DNA of 64,000 bases from Solitalea koreensis (GTDB taxonomy: Bacteria > Bacteroidota > Bacteroidia > Sphingobacteriales > Sphingobacteriaceae), in contig NZ_FXSZ01000002.1 in NCBI RefSeq assembly GCF_900182575.1, forward strand, positions 62,001-126,000, given 5' to 3'. The translations under genes were made by a program, and so were the position numbers. The notes under the pieces were generated by a model, which was not told where the DNA came from, ran no database searches, and worked only from the letters and a program-made list of their open reading frames with translations. Below, piece after piece: positions 9,694 to 17,710 of the stretch (positions are counted from its first letter, which is position 1; each line of letters opens with the position of its first letter).

Positions 9694-10871
9694 GAAATTG
9701 GTTGAAATGGCTCATTAGTTTTGGACATGCCATTTTATTATTGGTGCTTACTGCTTTTTGGATAAATACCGATTTTAGTTATGGCGATGAGCAATTGCTG
9801 GTAAAATGGTCTTCTATTTTTAAAAGAGTTATACTTAATATCGATCAAGATCCTCCGAAATCAGACTTCTTGTTCATCAATCTTGCATTTGAAAAAGCCC
9901 TTATTCCACAAGAAGAAGGGTTGGGTAATGAAGTGATTACGGATCGGGCCAAACTTGCTCAATTCTTTGAAATGCTAAAACGAAATCAAAAATCAGTAAA
10001 ATTTACGATTTGTGATGTTTTTCTGAAAGGACGATCAGAAAACGACAGCTTACTTCAAAGTAGTATTTCAGGGATAAAGAATATTGTTTTCCCAACGCAC
10101 CATGATGAGAATGGAAAAATTGAAGAGCTTGATATTAACGTTCCTTGCGCTATTGCCGACTACCGCATGGCAAGCGGAGGTTTTCTGAAATTCAAACTTT
10201 TTCAAGATGAAAAGCTTAAAACACTACCAGTTTACCTCTTCGAAAAAACAGAAGGAAGAAAAATTTCAGGCAATCACGGAATATATCTTGATAAAGGAAA
10301 ATTAAGCCTAAATTCCGTAATTATTGATTATCAGATAAGGAGTCATGAACTTTTTCAACAGGGAGAATATCCTGTGGTAAATCTTTCAGAACTTCTTATT
10401 CTACCCGAGGAAATAATTGTAAACGATTTTTTAAAGAATCGTATTGTATTAATGGGCGACTTCAATAATGATGTTCATGAAACTATTTTTGGTTCAACTC
10501 CGGGTACGTTAATACTGCTGAATGTTTACCTTACTCTAAAAGCTGGATATCATATTATTACATACTGGTGGCTTATTTTTATAGTGCTGGGCTATACTGT
10601 TTTTTCAAGGTTGATGCTTTTTCCTGATAATGATAATGAGAAGCTCAAGAAAATAAATTGGATTGGGCCCTTATTTGGAAGTGTTACTTATCTTTCAGTT
10701 CTATCTATGATATCATACTTGTTATTCAATATACACATTCAGGTTCTAATATTAACTTTATACGTTAGTTTGCTCAGATACTCAATTCGATTAAAAAAGA
10801 TAGAATGGAATGCACAACAAGTGAAGGAATGGGCATTAGGTTTACGTGAAACATATTTTAATTTTAAATAG
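9690..10871 (+). CDS. CHASE2-domain membrane protein without an output domain
   Basis: A 393-residue membrane protein overlapping the caspase gene by 4 bp. An N-terminal membrane segment (about 5-26) is followed by a long exported region (about 30-280) with CHASE2 features: DFLFINLAFEKA, ITDRAKLAQFFEMLKRN, then NLSELL and the conserved end FLKNRIVLMGDFNNDVHETIFGS. Three or so hydrophobic segments occupy about 290-365, and about 30 charged residues end the protein. CHASE2 is known as an extracytoplasmic sensor fused to kinases, cyclases or GGDEF modules. No such output is present here, so any signal must pass to a partner. The neighbouring caspase is the obvious candidate, by inference from coupling. 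The next gene starts directly after its stop. Confidence 0.85.
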   Translation: MRNWLKWLISFGHAILLLVLTAFWINTDFSYGDEQLLVKWSSIFKRVILNIDQDPPKSDFLFINLAFEKALIPQEEGLGNEVITDRAKLAQFFEMLKRNQKSVKFTICDVFLKGRSENDSLLQSSISGIKNIVFPTHHDENGKIEELDINVPCAIADYRMASGGFLKFKLFQDEKLKTLPVYLFEKTEGRKISGNHGIYLDKGKLSLNSVIIDYQIRSHELFQQGEYPVVNLSELLILPEEIIVNDFLKNRIVLMGDFNNDVHETIFGSTPGTLILLNVYLTLKAGYHIITYWWLIFIVLGYTVFSRLMLFPDNDNEKLKKINWIGPLFGSVTYLSVLSMISYLLFNIHIQVLILTLYVSLLRYSIRLKKIEWNAQQVKEWALGLRETYFNFK

Positions 10872-11684
10872 ATGATAGGAAAATTACTTACAGTTTTTTT
10901 ATTGATTTCTACCGTCATGATTACCCCGGGAGAAAAATATTATGTGACTTTTATTAAAGGCAATGTACTGTTAGAACGTACAAAAAAACAGGTAAAAATT
11001 GGTGATAGACTGAACCAGGAAGATAAACTTGTTTTTGGGGATAAAACAGCAAAGGTGTCTTGTATTAGTCCAGGAAAGGGAAGGTTCGACATTTCCGCCC
11101 AAACACTAAAGCCGGATGCTCAAGGAGAGTTATTGGCCGTGTTGCGTTCTACACTGGTTCCTGCAGCCGGAACATATCATTTAAGTACACGATCTTTATC
11201 AGACCAAAATGATGATCCTGAAAATTATTTTAAAATCGGTGACAATGATCATTTTTTAATTCTAGAAAATGAAATGATACCTATAGATCCAAAATATTTA
11301 ATTGGAGGAGTTAATTTTTTCTTTGTGCAATATACTGTTAATGGTAAAACCATCCTAAAGAAGGTGTCTAGCCAAGGTAATTCAATCACTTTCAATAAAA
11401 ATTTGTTTATTGATGAAAAGGGAAAGGCATTAGATCCAGATAAATATGTAAACACATTGCTTTGCTTTCAGGAAAGTGTTAATGGAAGTTCAAAATCTAA
11501 AATTATTGCCAAGTTTACTCCTGTTGTAGTAAGTAAAGAAGAATTACTTGCTGAAATTTCTGTTCTGAAAACTAATCTTATTAATCTTAAAAATGTACCA
11601 GCAGTTAAAAACGAAATATATGCGCATCTTACTGCTAATTACGGTACTGTAAATATTAGCCTTTTTGAAAGCTTAGTGAATTAA
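10872..11684 (+). CDS. Hypothetical secreted protein, FecR-like N-terminal domain
   Basis: A 270-residue protein starting immediately after the CHASE2 stop codon (TAG then ATG, no spacer), so almost certainly co-translated with it. Residues 1-18 form a signal peptide or anchor. Residues about 24-75 (YYVTFIKGNVLLERTKKQVKIGDRL, then DKTAKVSCISPGKG) look like the beta-rich FecR domain, in which a value is set against a default and read as a surface property. The remainder has no family I recognise; it is beta-rich to about 215 and helical at the end. FecR-like and CHASE2 proteins also co-occur with CHAT/caspase proteases in other bacteria (recollection, not checked). It may be a sensor accessory or substrate of the cluster. 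Confidence 0.7.
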   Translation: MIGKLLTVFLLISTVMITPGEKYYVTFIKGNVLLERTKKQVKIGDRLNQEDKLVFGDKTAKVSCISPGKGRFDISAQTLKPDAQGELLAVLRSTLVPAAGTYHLSTRSLSDQNDDPENYFKIGDNDHFLILENEMIPIDPKYLIGGVNFFFVQYTVNGKTILKKVSSQGNSITFNKNLFIDEKGKALDPDKYVNTLLCFQESVNGSSKSKIIAKFTPVVVSKEELLAEISVLKTNLINLKNVPAVKNEIYAHLTANYGTVNISLFESLVN

Positions 11685-11881
11685 TGAAGAAAAATATAAG
11701 TGTCATTAAGAAACTGCCAAAGGAGTTATTCTAGGGGTAGTATAATTAAATCTATATTGACCATAGGCTATCAATGGATTCTAATTTCCATTAACTATTT
11801 CCTTCATTCTTGTTCAATAAAATTTCTACCTTTACCCCACCAAATAATAACCTTAATTAAGTCGAAAAACACGAATAATCT

Positions 11882-13219
11882 ATGGCACGTTACGAACTTA
11901 TAATGCCTAAAATGGGTGAAAGTGTAGCAGAAGCTACTATCATCAAATGGGTAAAGAACATCGGGGATAAAATAGAAGCTGATGAAAGCGTATTGGAGAT
12001 CGCAACCGATAAAGTTGACTCTGAAGTGCCATCACCTGTATCTGGAACGCTCGTTGAAATGCTCTTTCATGAAAATGATGTGGTACAGGTTGGAGCTACC
12101 ATAGCTATATTGGAAACAGAAGTTGGAGCTTCGGGAACTCCTGGTAACGAACCGGCTCCGGTAAAGTTTGAAGAAGCAGCGGTGGAAGAATTACCTAATG
12201 AGAATTTGGTTAATGCAACGCTCGGACGTACAGAAGTCGCTCCTCGCACCAATGGAATTCGTTTTTACTCGCCACTTGTTCGTACCATTGCTGAAAGCGA
12301 AGGAGTAACCGCTTCTGAACTTGATTCAATAAATGGCACGGGTGCTGAAGGTCGTGTAACGAAACAAGATATTTTAGCATTCGTGCAAAGTCGCAAACAA
12401 GGAACTGCTGCTCCTGTTCCCGAAAAGCCAAAAGCAGAACCTGCTCCAATTCAAGCAGCTCCCAAGGTATCTGCAACCGAAATAAAAGCTCCGGTTGTAT
12501 CAATAAGCGGCAATGACGAAGTGATTGAGATGGATCGTATGCGCAAATTAATTGCTGATCACATGGTGATGAGTAAGCATGTTGCACCTCATGTAACTTC
12601 ATTTGTTGAGGCCGATGTTACCAATTTGGTACATTGGAGGGAGAAAATGAAGAAAACATTTGAAAAACGTGAAGGCGAAAAAATTACATTTACTCCAATA
12701 TTCATTGAAGCAATTGCAAAAGCAATTAAAGACTTACCAATGGTGAATATTTCAGTTAATGGTACTCAAATCATCGTTCGTAAAAATATAAACATTGGGA
12801 TGGCTACAGCCTTGCCATCAGGAAATCTGATTGTTCCGGTAATTAAAAACGCCGATCAAATGAATCTTGTAGGTTTAACTAAATCTGTCAATGATCTGGC
12901 TAACCGCGCCAGAAACAATAAGTTACAACCTGATGAAATCCAAGGAGGAACATTCACTTTAACGAATGTAGGTTCATTTGGTAATGTAATGGGTACACCG
13001 ATCATTAACCAGCCACAGGTTGCCATTTTAGCCGTAGGTGCAATCAAGAAAAAGCCTGCGGTAATTGAAACTGAATTTGGTGATGTTATTGCCATTCGTC
13101 ACATGATGTTCCTTTCATTATCGTACGATCACCGTGTGGTTGATGGTTCATTAGGAGGAATGTTTGTTCGAAAAGTGGCTGATTATTTAGAGTCCTTTGA
13201 CCCGAATCGGGATATTTAA
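11882..13219 (+). CDS. 2-oxoacid dehydrogenase complex, dihydrolipoyl acyltransferase (E2)
   Basis: E2 component of a pyruvate, 2-oxoglutarate or branched-chain 2-oxoacid dehydrogenase complex; 445 residues with the standard order. The single lipoyl domain is at about 3-78, with the lipoylated lysine in ATDKVDSE (K44). An Ala/Pro-rich linker flanks the E3-binding domain (about 128-168, YSPLVRTIAESEG to RVTKQDIL). The catalytic domain runs from about 215 to the end, with the active-site motif SYDHRVVDG (H417, D421). The substrate-specific E1 is not nearby, so the complex cannot be named with certainty; the single lipoyl domain and sequence style fit the branched-chain/odh-like E2 of Bacteroidota. 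A strong terminator follows 11 bp after the stop. Confidence 0.93.
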   Translation: MARYELIMPKMGESVAEATIIKWVKNIGDKIEADESVLEIATDKVDSEVPSPVSGTLVEMLFHENDVVQVGATIAILETEVGASGTPGNEPAPVKFEEAAVEELPNENLVNATLGRTEVAPRTNGIRFYSPLVRTIAESEGVTASELDSINGTGAEGRVTKQDILAFVQSRKQGTAAPVPEKPKAEPAPIQAAPKVSATEIKAPVVSISGNDEVIEMDRMRKLIADHMVMSKHVAPHVTSFVEADVTNLVHWREKMKKTFEKREGEKITFTPIFIEAIAKAIKDLPMVNISVNGTQIIVRKNINIGMATALPSGNLIVPVIKNADQMNLVGLTKSVNDLANRARNNKLQPDEIQGGTFTLTNVGSFGNVMGTPIINQPQVAILAVGAIKKKPAVIETEFGDVIAIRHMMFLSLSYDHRVVDGSLGGMFVRKVADYLESFDPNRDI

Positions 13220-13230
13220 TTATTTTTGTA

Positions 13231-13258
13231 AACCGATCGATTTTCGATCGGTTTTTTT
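13231..13258 (+). terminator. Intrinsic terminator after the E2 gene
   Basis: AACCGATCGA (13231-13240) pairs perfectly with TCGATCGGTT (13244-13253) around a 3-nt loop, followed by T residues to 13258. It lies 11 bp after the E2 stop and 33 bp before the carbonic anhydrase start. Confidence 0.9.
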
Positions 13259-13291
13259 ATAAAATCTCAAATACTTCTGTCAAACAAAAAA

Positions 13292-13921
13292 ATGAAAGAT
13301 ATTACTCAGCTTTTCGAAAACAACAAAAAATTTGTAGAACGCAGACTTGGCGCTGATGAAAATTACTTTAAAAACTTGGCCAAATTGCAAGCTCCTAAAT
13401 ATTTATGGATAGGTTGCGCTGATAGTCGGGTACCGGCAAATGAAATTACAGGATTGGAGCCGGGTGAAGTTTTTGTACACCGTAACATTGCAAACATGGT
13501 GGTACATACAGATATTAATTGCCTCTCCGTGATTCAGTATGCTGTTAAGGTGTTAAAAGTAGAGCATATTTTGGTAGTAGGACATTACGGTTGCGGAGGA
13601 GTAAAAGCGGCTATGGGAAATGCCAATATCGGATTGATTGATAATTGGTTGCGAAACATAAAAGATGTTTATCGTATGCATGAAACCGAATTGGATGCCG
13701 TTACTGATGAAGAAGCGCGTTTTAGATTACTTTGCGAATTAAATGTAAAGGAGCAGGTACTAAATGTTTGTAACACAAGTATTGTTCAAAAAGCATGGCA
13801 AGGCGGTCAGGACCTTACTGTACACGGTTGGATTTTTGATGTTGCAGATGGAATCCTTCAGGATTTGAATGTGTCAATTTCTGAAAAAAGTCAAATCAAT
13901 AAGATCTATCATTTTCATTAA
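13292..13921 (+). CDS. Beta-class carbonic anhydrase
   Basis: Zinc enzyme that interconverts CO2 and bicarbonate, probably supplying bicarbonate to carboxylases. At 209 residues it has normal length. All beta-class metal and active-site residues are visible: CADSRVP gives C42, D44 and R46, and GHYGCGG gives H98 and C101. The motif EVFVHRNIAN at about 59-68 is also diagnostic. It is separated from E2 by a terminator and from the CHAD gene by a heptamer-repeat spacer, so it is probably monocistronic. No signal peptide is present, so it is cytoplasmic. Confidence 0.95.
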   Translation: MKDITQLFENNKKFVERRLGADENYFKNLAKLQAPKYLWIGCADSRVPANEITGLEPGEVFVHRNIANMVVHTDINCLSVIQYAVKVLKVEHILVVGHYGCGGVKAAMGNANIGLIDNWLRNIKDVYRMHETELDAVTDEEARFRLLCELNVKEQVLNVCNTSIVQKAWQGGQDLTVHGWIFDVADGILQDLNVSISEKSQINKIYHFH

Positions 13922-13925
13922 TAAA

Positions 13926-14021
13926 AAGTTAATAGTTATTGGTTATTAGTTTAATTTTAGTTGATATAAATAATTGTATCCCAATTATTTACCATTAGCC
14001 TAGTTAATCTAATAACCAATA
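13926..14021. repeat. Heptamer-repeat element with 13-bp inverted repeat
   Basis: The left side reads as four degenerate 7-mers in register from 13926 to 13953 (for example TAGTTAT then TGGTTAT). TATTGGTTATTAG (13937-13949) is the perfect complement of CTAATAACCAATA (14009-14021). The element fills almost the whole gap between the carbonic anhydrase and CHAD genes. Confidence 0.65.
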
Positions 14022-14028
14022 TACATAG

Positions 14029-14835
14029 ATGCTGGATCCGTATAAACTTTGTGAACCGTTAAATTACAATACACTACTCGCTTCATTTAGTAAGTTGGAA
14101 TACTCGCGTGATCCAGAAGTTATACATGATCTACGCTTGCAGCTGAAAGGAATACGCACTGTCATTATTTTTTGTCATACCGCCAGGCCTTCCAAATTTC
14201 CCAATCAAAAACACATTCCTGAAATTAAATTGATCTTTAATCATTTAGGTGTTATTCGCGACTATTTCCAATCCGAAAAACTTGCACCTGAATTTTTCAA
14301 TGAAGAGTCTTTTATATTAAAGGCTTTTCAAGGTGAGTTAAGAGCATCGCGGGCAAAGGCCGAATCAGAGCTTGTACTTCTACTCAATTTAACACCCATT
14401 GAATATTTGAAAAAACTGAATATCAGTTTAGAACATCAAATAAAAAAGTGGCATGACAATAGAAAACTGAATAGAATTTCGAAAAAGTTCGTGCATTTAA
14501 CCCAAAAAAGAATTATAAAGTTAAAAAAGCGAAAACTTACCAACGATCACTTACATGAAATCCGAAAAGAACTAAAACGTATTTATTTAATTCAGGCAGC
14601 AATTCATTCTGAAGAATCACAAAAACCGGTAAAAGAACTGGCGAGACAACTTGGAGATTTGTGTGATTTGCTAATCCTTAAACGCTTCCTGAAAATATTC
14701 ATAAAGGCTAACAAACATAATTTTAGTAAAGTTTCGAATGTTGCCTTGAATCAGGTGATTAAATGTATAAATCAAGAAATCAAAGCGGTTCGATTTGCGA
14801 GTATAGATAGTTTAAATCTGCCATTTGAATTCTGA
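14029..14835 (+). CDS. CHAD domain protein
   Basis: A 268-residue, lysine- and arginine-rich helical protein. HDLRLQLKGIR at about 34-44 and HEIRKELKRIYLI near residue 184 are the repeated HxxRxxxKxxR signatures of CHAD domains, which form a basic helical bundle that binds polyphosphate. No CYTH or other domain is fused. Its neighbours (carbonic anhydrase upstream, mqnE downstream) give no functional link. It may associate with polyphosphate granules, as inferred from the family. The name rests on the spaced H/R/K pattern rather than on an alignment. Confidence 0.75.
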   Translation: MLDPYKLCEPLNYNTLLASFSKLEYSRDPEVIHDLRLQLKGIRTVIIFCHTARPSKFPNQKHIPEIKLIFNHLGVIRDYFQSEKLAPEFFNEESFILKAFQGELRASRAKAESELVLLLNLTPIEYLKKLNISLEHQIKKWHDNRKLNRISKKFVHLTQKRIIKLKKRKLTNDHLHEIRKELKRIYLIQAAIHSEESQKPVKELARQLGDLCDLLILKRFLKIFIKANKHNFSKVSNVALNQVIKCINQEIKAVRFASIDSLNLPFEF

Positions 14836-14923
14836 TATTTTAAATAGTTGATAAACAATAAGATATGAAACTTCTTTAAATAAATCAAAAACCAAAGTTC
14901 CCTTTTAGCGTTTTTCTCATTAA

Positions 14924-14940
14924 AGACAGATTTACTGTCT
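14924..14940. promoter_or_regulatory. Palindrome upstream of mqnE, possible operator
   Basis: AGACAG (14924-14929) and CTGTCT (14935-14940) are perfect complements around ATTTA. The palindrome lies just upstream of the -7 element of mqnE, near the expected -33 region, a typical place for a regulator site. No protein is known to bind it. Confidence 0.4.
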
Positions 14941-14947
14941 GAATTAG

Positions 14948-14955
14948 TATTTTTG
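14948..14955 (+). promoter_or_regulatory. Bacteroidota -7 promoter element of mqnE
   Basis: TATTTTTG is a perfect match to TAnnTTTG, 13 bp before the mqnE ATG. No clear -33 TTTG is seen, so it is a candidate only. Confidence 0.5.
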
Positions 14956-14968
14956 TCAAAAAAACTTC

Positions 14969-16177
14969 ATGAGATCCGCTGAGCAACTACATACCTTATT
15001 AGCCGATAAAAATCTTTCCAAAGACCTGCATGACATTGCCCAAAAAATAAAAAACGAAGAACGAATTACCTTTGATGAAGGCGTTTTACTCTATGAGAAG
15101 GCTGATGTAGGATATTTAGGGGTCTTAGCCAATTATATTCGCGAAAAAAAACATGGTGATACTACCTATTTCAATAGAAACTTCCATATAGAACCAACCA
15201 ATCTATGCGTTTACGATTGTAAATTCTGCTCATATTCCAGGTTAATTAAAGAACGAGCTGAAGGATGGGAATACACCATGGACCAAATGTTTGAAATGGT
15301 GACCAAATACGATGGACAACCCGTTACTGAAGTCCATATTGTGGGAGGTGTACTTCCTCAATACGATATGAAGTTCTATTCTGAATTCTTCAGTCGTATC
15401 AAAGCCCACCGTCCGGAACTGCATGTTAAAGCACTAACACCGGTTGAATATCATTATATCTTCAAAAAGGCAAAAGTTAATTATGCTGATGGGATGCAAG
15501 CCATGAAAGAAGCCGGTTTGGATTCCATGCCAGGTGGTGGAGCTGAAATATTCCATCCTGAAATTCGTGAGCAAATTGCCGCTGATAAATGCACTGGAGA
15601 TCAATGGTTGCAAATACATGAAGAATGGCATAAACTAGGAATGCGTTCTAATGCAACAATGCTGTATGGCCATATTGAGCAGTACTGGCATCGGGTACAC
15701 CATATGGAGGAATTAAGAAAGCTTCAGGATAAAACCGGAGGCTTCCAAGCGTTTATTCCATTAAAATTCCGCAATAAAGACAATCAAATGTCGAATGTGT
15801 CAGAAGCATCAGTAATAGAAGATTTACGGAATTATGCCATCAGTCGGATTTACCTCGATAATTTTGATCACATTAAATCTTATTGGGCAATGATTGGCCG
15901 TTCAACTAGTCAGCTTTCACTAAATTTTGGTGTGGATGATATTGACGGTACAATTGATGATACTACTAAAATTTACTCAATGGCCGGTGCCGAAGAGCAG
16001 CATCCGGGTATGAGCACTAGAGAGTTAGTGGAACTTATTAAACATGTAGGCCGTTACCCTGTGGAACGTGATACGCTTTACAACATTGTTACCGATTTTA
16101 AGGATGTGGTTTTTGAAGAGGAAAGGCCAAATTATTTTGCCTTACCTGTCATTAATCCAACGGCAACAAAAAACTAA
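14969..16177 (+). CDS. mqnE: Aminofutalosine synthase (radical SAM), menaquinone synthesis
   Basis: Radical SAM enzyme that joins the MqnA product with S-adenosylmethionine to form aminodeoxyfutalosine, the second step of the futalosine route to menaquinone. The 402-residue length is normal. The 4Fe-4S cluster motif CVYDCKFC is at C80, C84 and C87, preceded by NFHIEPTNLC, a pattern shared by MqnE, MqnC and CofH-type enzymes. ALTPVEYHYIFKKA and the PGGGAEIF block are typical of MqnE. Downstream on the same strand come a histidine phosphatase and mqnA, with a possible co-transcript. The other futalosine-pathway genes (mqnB/C/D) are not in the window. Confidence 0.93.
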   Translation: MRSAEQLHTLLADKNLSKDLHDIAQKIKNEERITFDEGVLLYEKADVGYLGVLANYIREKKHGDTTYFNRNFHIEPTNLCVYDCKFCSYSRLIKERAEGWEYTMDQMFEMVTKYDGQPVTEVHIVGGVLPQYDMKFYSEFFSRIKAHRPELHVKALTPVEYHYIFKKAKVNYADGMQAMKEAGLDSMPGGGAEIFHPEIREQIAADKCTGDQWLQIHEEWHKLGMRSNATMLYGHIEQYWHRVHHMEELRKLQDKTGGFQAFIPLKFRNKDNQMSNVSEASVIEDLRNYAISRIYLDNFDHIKSYWAMIGRSTSQLSLNFGVDDIDGTIDDTTKIYSMAGAEEQHPGMSTRELVELIKHVGRYPVERDTLYNIVTDFKDVVFEEERPNYFALPVINPTATKN

Positions 16178-16229
16178 TTTTTATACAGCGGTTGCATTAA
16201 ACAAAATGCGATCGTTCTAATTTTTGATT

Positions 16230-16910
16230 ATGAAGGAAATTCTAGGAGATCACCCGGCGTTTATGGATACGGAACACTCATCCCCCCGGAACTATAAAAA
16301 AGTACTCTATATTTTACGACATGGAGAAACGGATTATAATCAAAAAGGAATTGTGCAGGGAAGAGGAGTTAACACGGATTTGAATGACACCGGCCGGCAG
16401 CAGGCCCAAAAATTCTTTGAAGCTCATAAGCATATTCATTTCGATAAAATATATACTTCAACGTTAAAACGTACGCATCAAACTGTTGCTTATTTTTTAG
16501 ATAAAGGCATTGCCTGGGAACAACATTCCGGTTTGGATGAGCTGGATTGGGGTGAAAATGAGGGTCGTCCGAATTCGCCAGATGTTCAAAATAGTTTTCA
16601 TAGTATCACCGGAATGTGGACGGAAGGTAATTATGAAGTAAGATTTCCGGGTGGAGAAAGCCCTCTTGATGTAAGCGAACGTCAGCGGGAGGCCTTGCAG
16701 CATATTTTATCGAAAGAAGATGAACAACATGTGTTAGTATGTATGCACGGTAGAGCTATGCGAATTCTCCTTTGTCAACTCACAAACCTTGAATTACGTA
16801 ATATGGATTCATTTATTCATCAAAATACCTCTTTGTATAAACTGGGTTTTGATGGTGAACGTTTTGAACTACTCGCTTTTAATTCAATTGATCATTTAGA
16901 AGATTTATAG
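16230..16910 (+). CDS. Histidine phosphatase family protein (phosphoglycerate mutase-like)
   Basis: The ATG at 16230 is chosen (226 residues); an in-frame TTG at 16224 would add two residues. The branch-1 histidine-phosphatase motif LRHGETDYNQ places the phospho-accepting histidine at H31 after R30. The second histidine is in CMHGRAMR (H173), and the acidic residue is in LDELDWGENEG. The family covers cofactor-dependent phosphoglycerate mutases and many small-molecule phosphatases; the N-terminal extension of about 24 residues and the mutase motifs seen here do not identify the substrate. It lies between mqnE and mqnA, only 13 bp before mqnA, so it is probably expressed with the menaquinone genes. 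Confidence 0.88.
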   Translation: MKEILGDHPAFMDTEHSSPRNYKKVLYILRHGETDYNQKGIVQGRGVNTDLNDTGRQQAQKFFEAHKHIHFDKIYTSTLKRTHQTVAYFLDKGIAWEQHSGLDELDWGENEGRPNSPDVQNSFHSITGMWTEGNYEVRFPGGESPLDVSERQREALQHILSKEDEQHVLVCMHGRAMRILLCQLTNLELRNMDSFIHQNTSLYKLGFDGERFELLAFNSIDHLEDL

Positions 16911-16923
16911 TAAGAATTTATTA

Positions 16924-17682
16924 ATGAGCCATTTAAATAAGATAAAAATATCAGCAGTATCCTATACTAATACCAAACCTTTTCTTTTTGGAATTGAACA
17001 TTCAGGTATTCTAACTAAAAATATCATTGATCTTTCTTTGGATATTCCGGCTGATTGTGCTGAAAAAGTAATTGACGGGCGTGCCGATGTCGGATTAATT
17101 CCTGTCGCTGCATTAGTAAAACTCCCTTATTATGAAATCATTTCGGATTACTGCATAGGAGCAAACGGGGCAGTAAATTCAGTATTTCTATTCAGCTTAA
17201 AGCCAATTAATGAGGTAAAAACAGTTCGATTGGATACTGAATCAAGAACTTCAAATAATCTGGCTAAAATCCTAATATCCAACTACTGGAATATTGAAAC
17301 AGAATATAATTCGGATACAAATTCGGATGCATTTATACTCATTGGCGACCGTACTTTCGGTAAAAAACACAATTATCCTTATGTTTATGATTTAGCAGAA
17401 GAATGGAAAAACTTCACAGGACTGCCTTTTGCCTTTGCTGTATGGGCTTCTAATAAACCAATACCAGAAGGTATAAAAAATGAATTCAATGAAGCATTGA
17501 AATTGGGTATTGATAATCGTGAAGAACTGTTAAAAAAAATAGACAAACGTTCTGATTTCGATCTTGATGATTATCTTCTGCATAAAATAGATTACGTATT
17601 TGATGATAAAAAAAAACAAGCCCTTCAGTTATATCTTTCTTACCTGAAACTGCTTAACGAAGAATCTATACTAGTTAAGTAA
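16924..17682 (+). CDS. mqnA: Chorismate dehydratase, menaquinone synthesis
   Basis: MqnA converts chorismate to 3-enolpyruvylbenzoate, the entry step of the futalosine route. The 252-residue protein has a periplasmic-binding-like fold without a signal peptide. The N-terminal stretch KISAVSYTNTKPF, then IPADCAEKVIDGRADVGLIPVAAL, is diagnostic of the MqnA/MqnD family. RLDTESRTSNNL at about 101-112 is the MqnA-type ligand loop. It follows a histidine phosphatase by 13 bp and precedes a DUF3050 gene by 28 bp on the same strand. MqnD is the main alternative, but sequence style and length favour MqnA. Confidence 0.88.
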   Translation: MSHLNKIKISAVSYTNTKPFLFGIEHSGILTKNIIDLSLDIPADCAEKVIDGRADVGLIPVAALVKLPYYEIISDYCIGANGAVNSVFLFSLKPINEVKTVRLDTESRTSNNLAKILISNYWNIETEYNSDTNSDAFILIGDRTFGKKHNYPYVYDLAEEWKNFTGLPFAFAVWASNKPIPEGIKNEFNEALKLGIDNREELLKKIDKRSDFDLDDYLLHKIDYVFDDKKKQALQLYLSYLKLLNEESILVK

Positions 17683-17710
17683 AATCATCGCACATAAGCA
17701 ATTATTACAT

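Noticed and set aside
11700..11903. 67-residue open frame between the FecR-like and E2 genes
   Set aside because: No coding character, it overlaps the start of the E2 gene in another frame, and it begins without a plausible leader or family match.
12210..12602. 130-residue open frame on the minus strand within the E2 gene
   Set aside because: It is antisense to the lipoyl/E3-binding region, is dominated by Leu/Gln-rich shadow sequence and has no family features; the plus-strand protein is clearly real.
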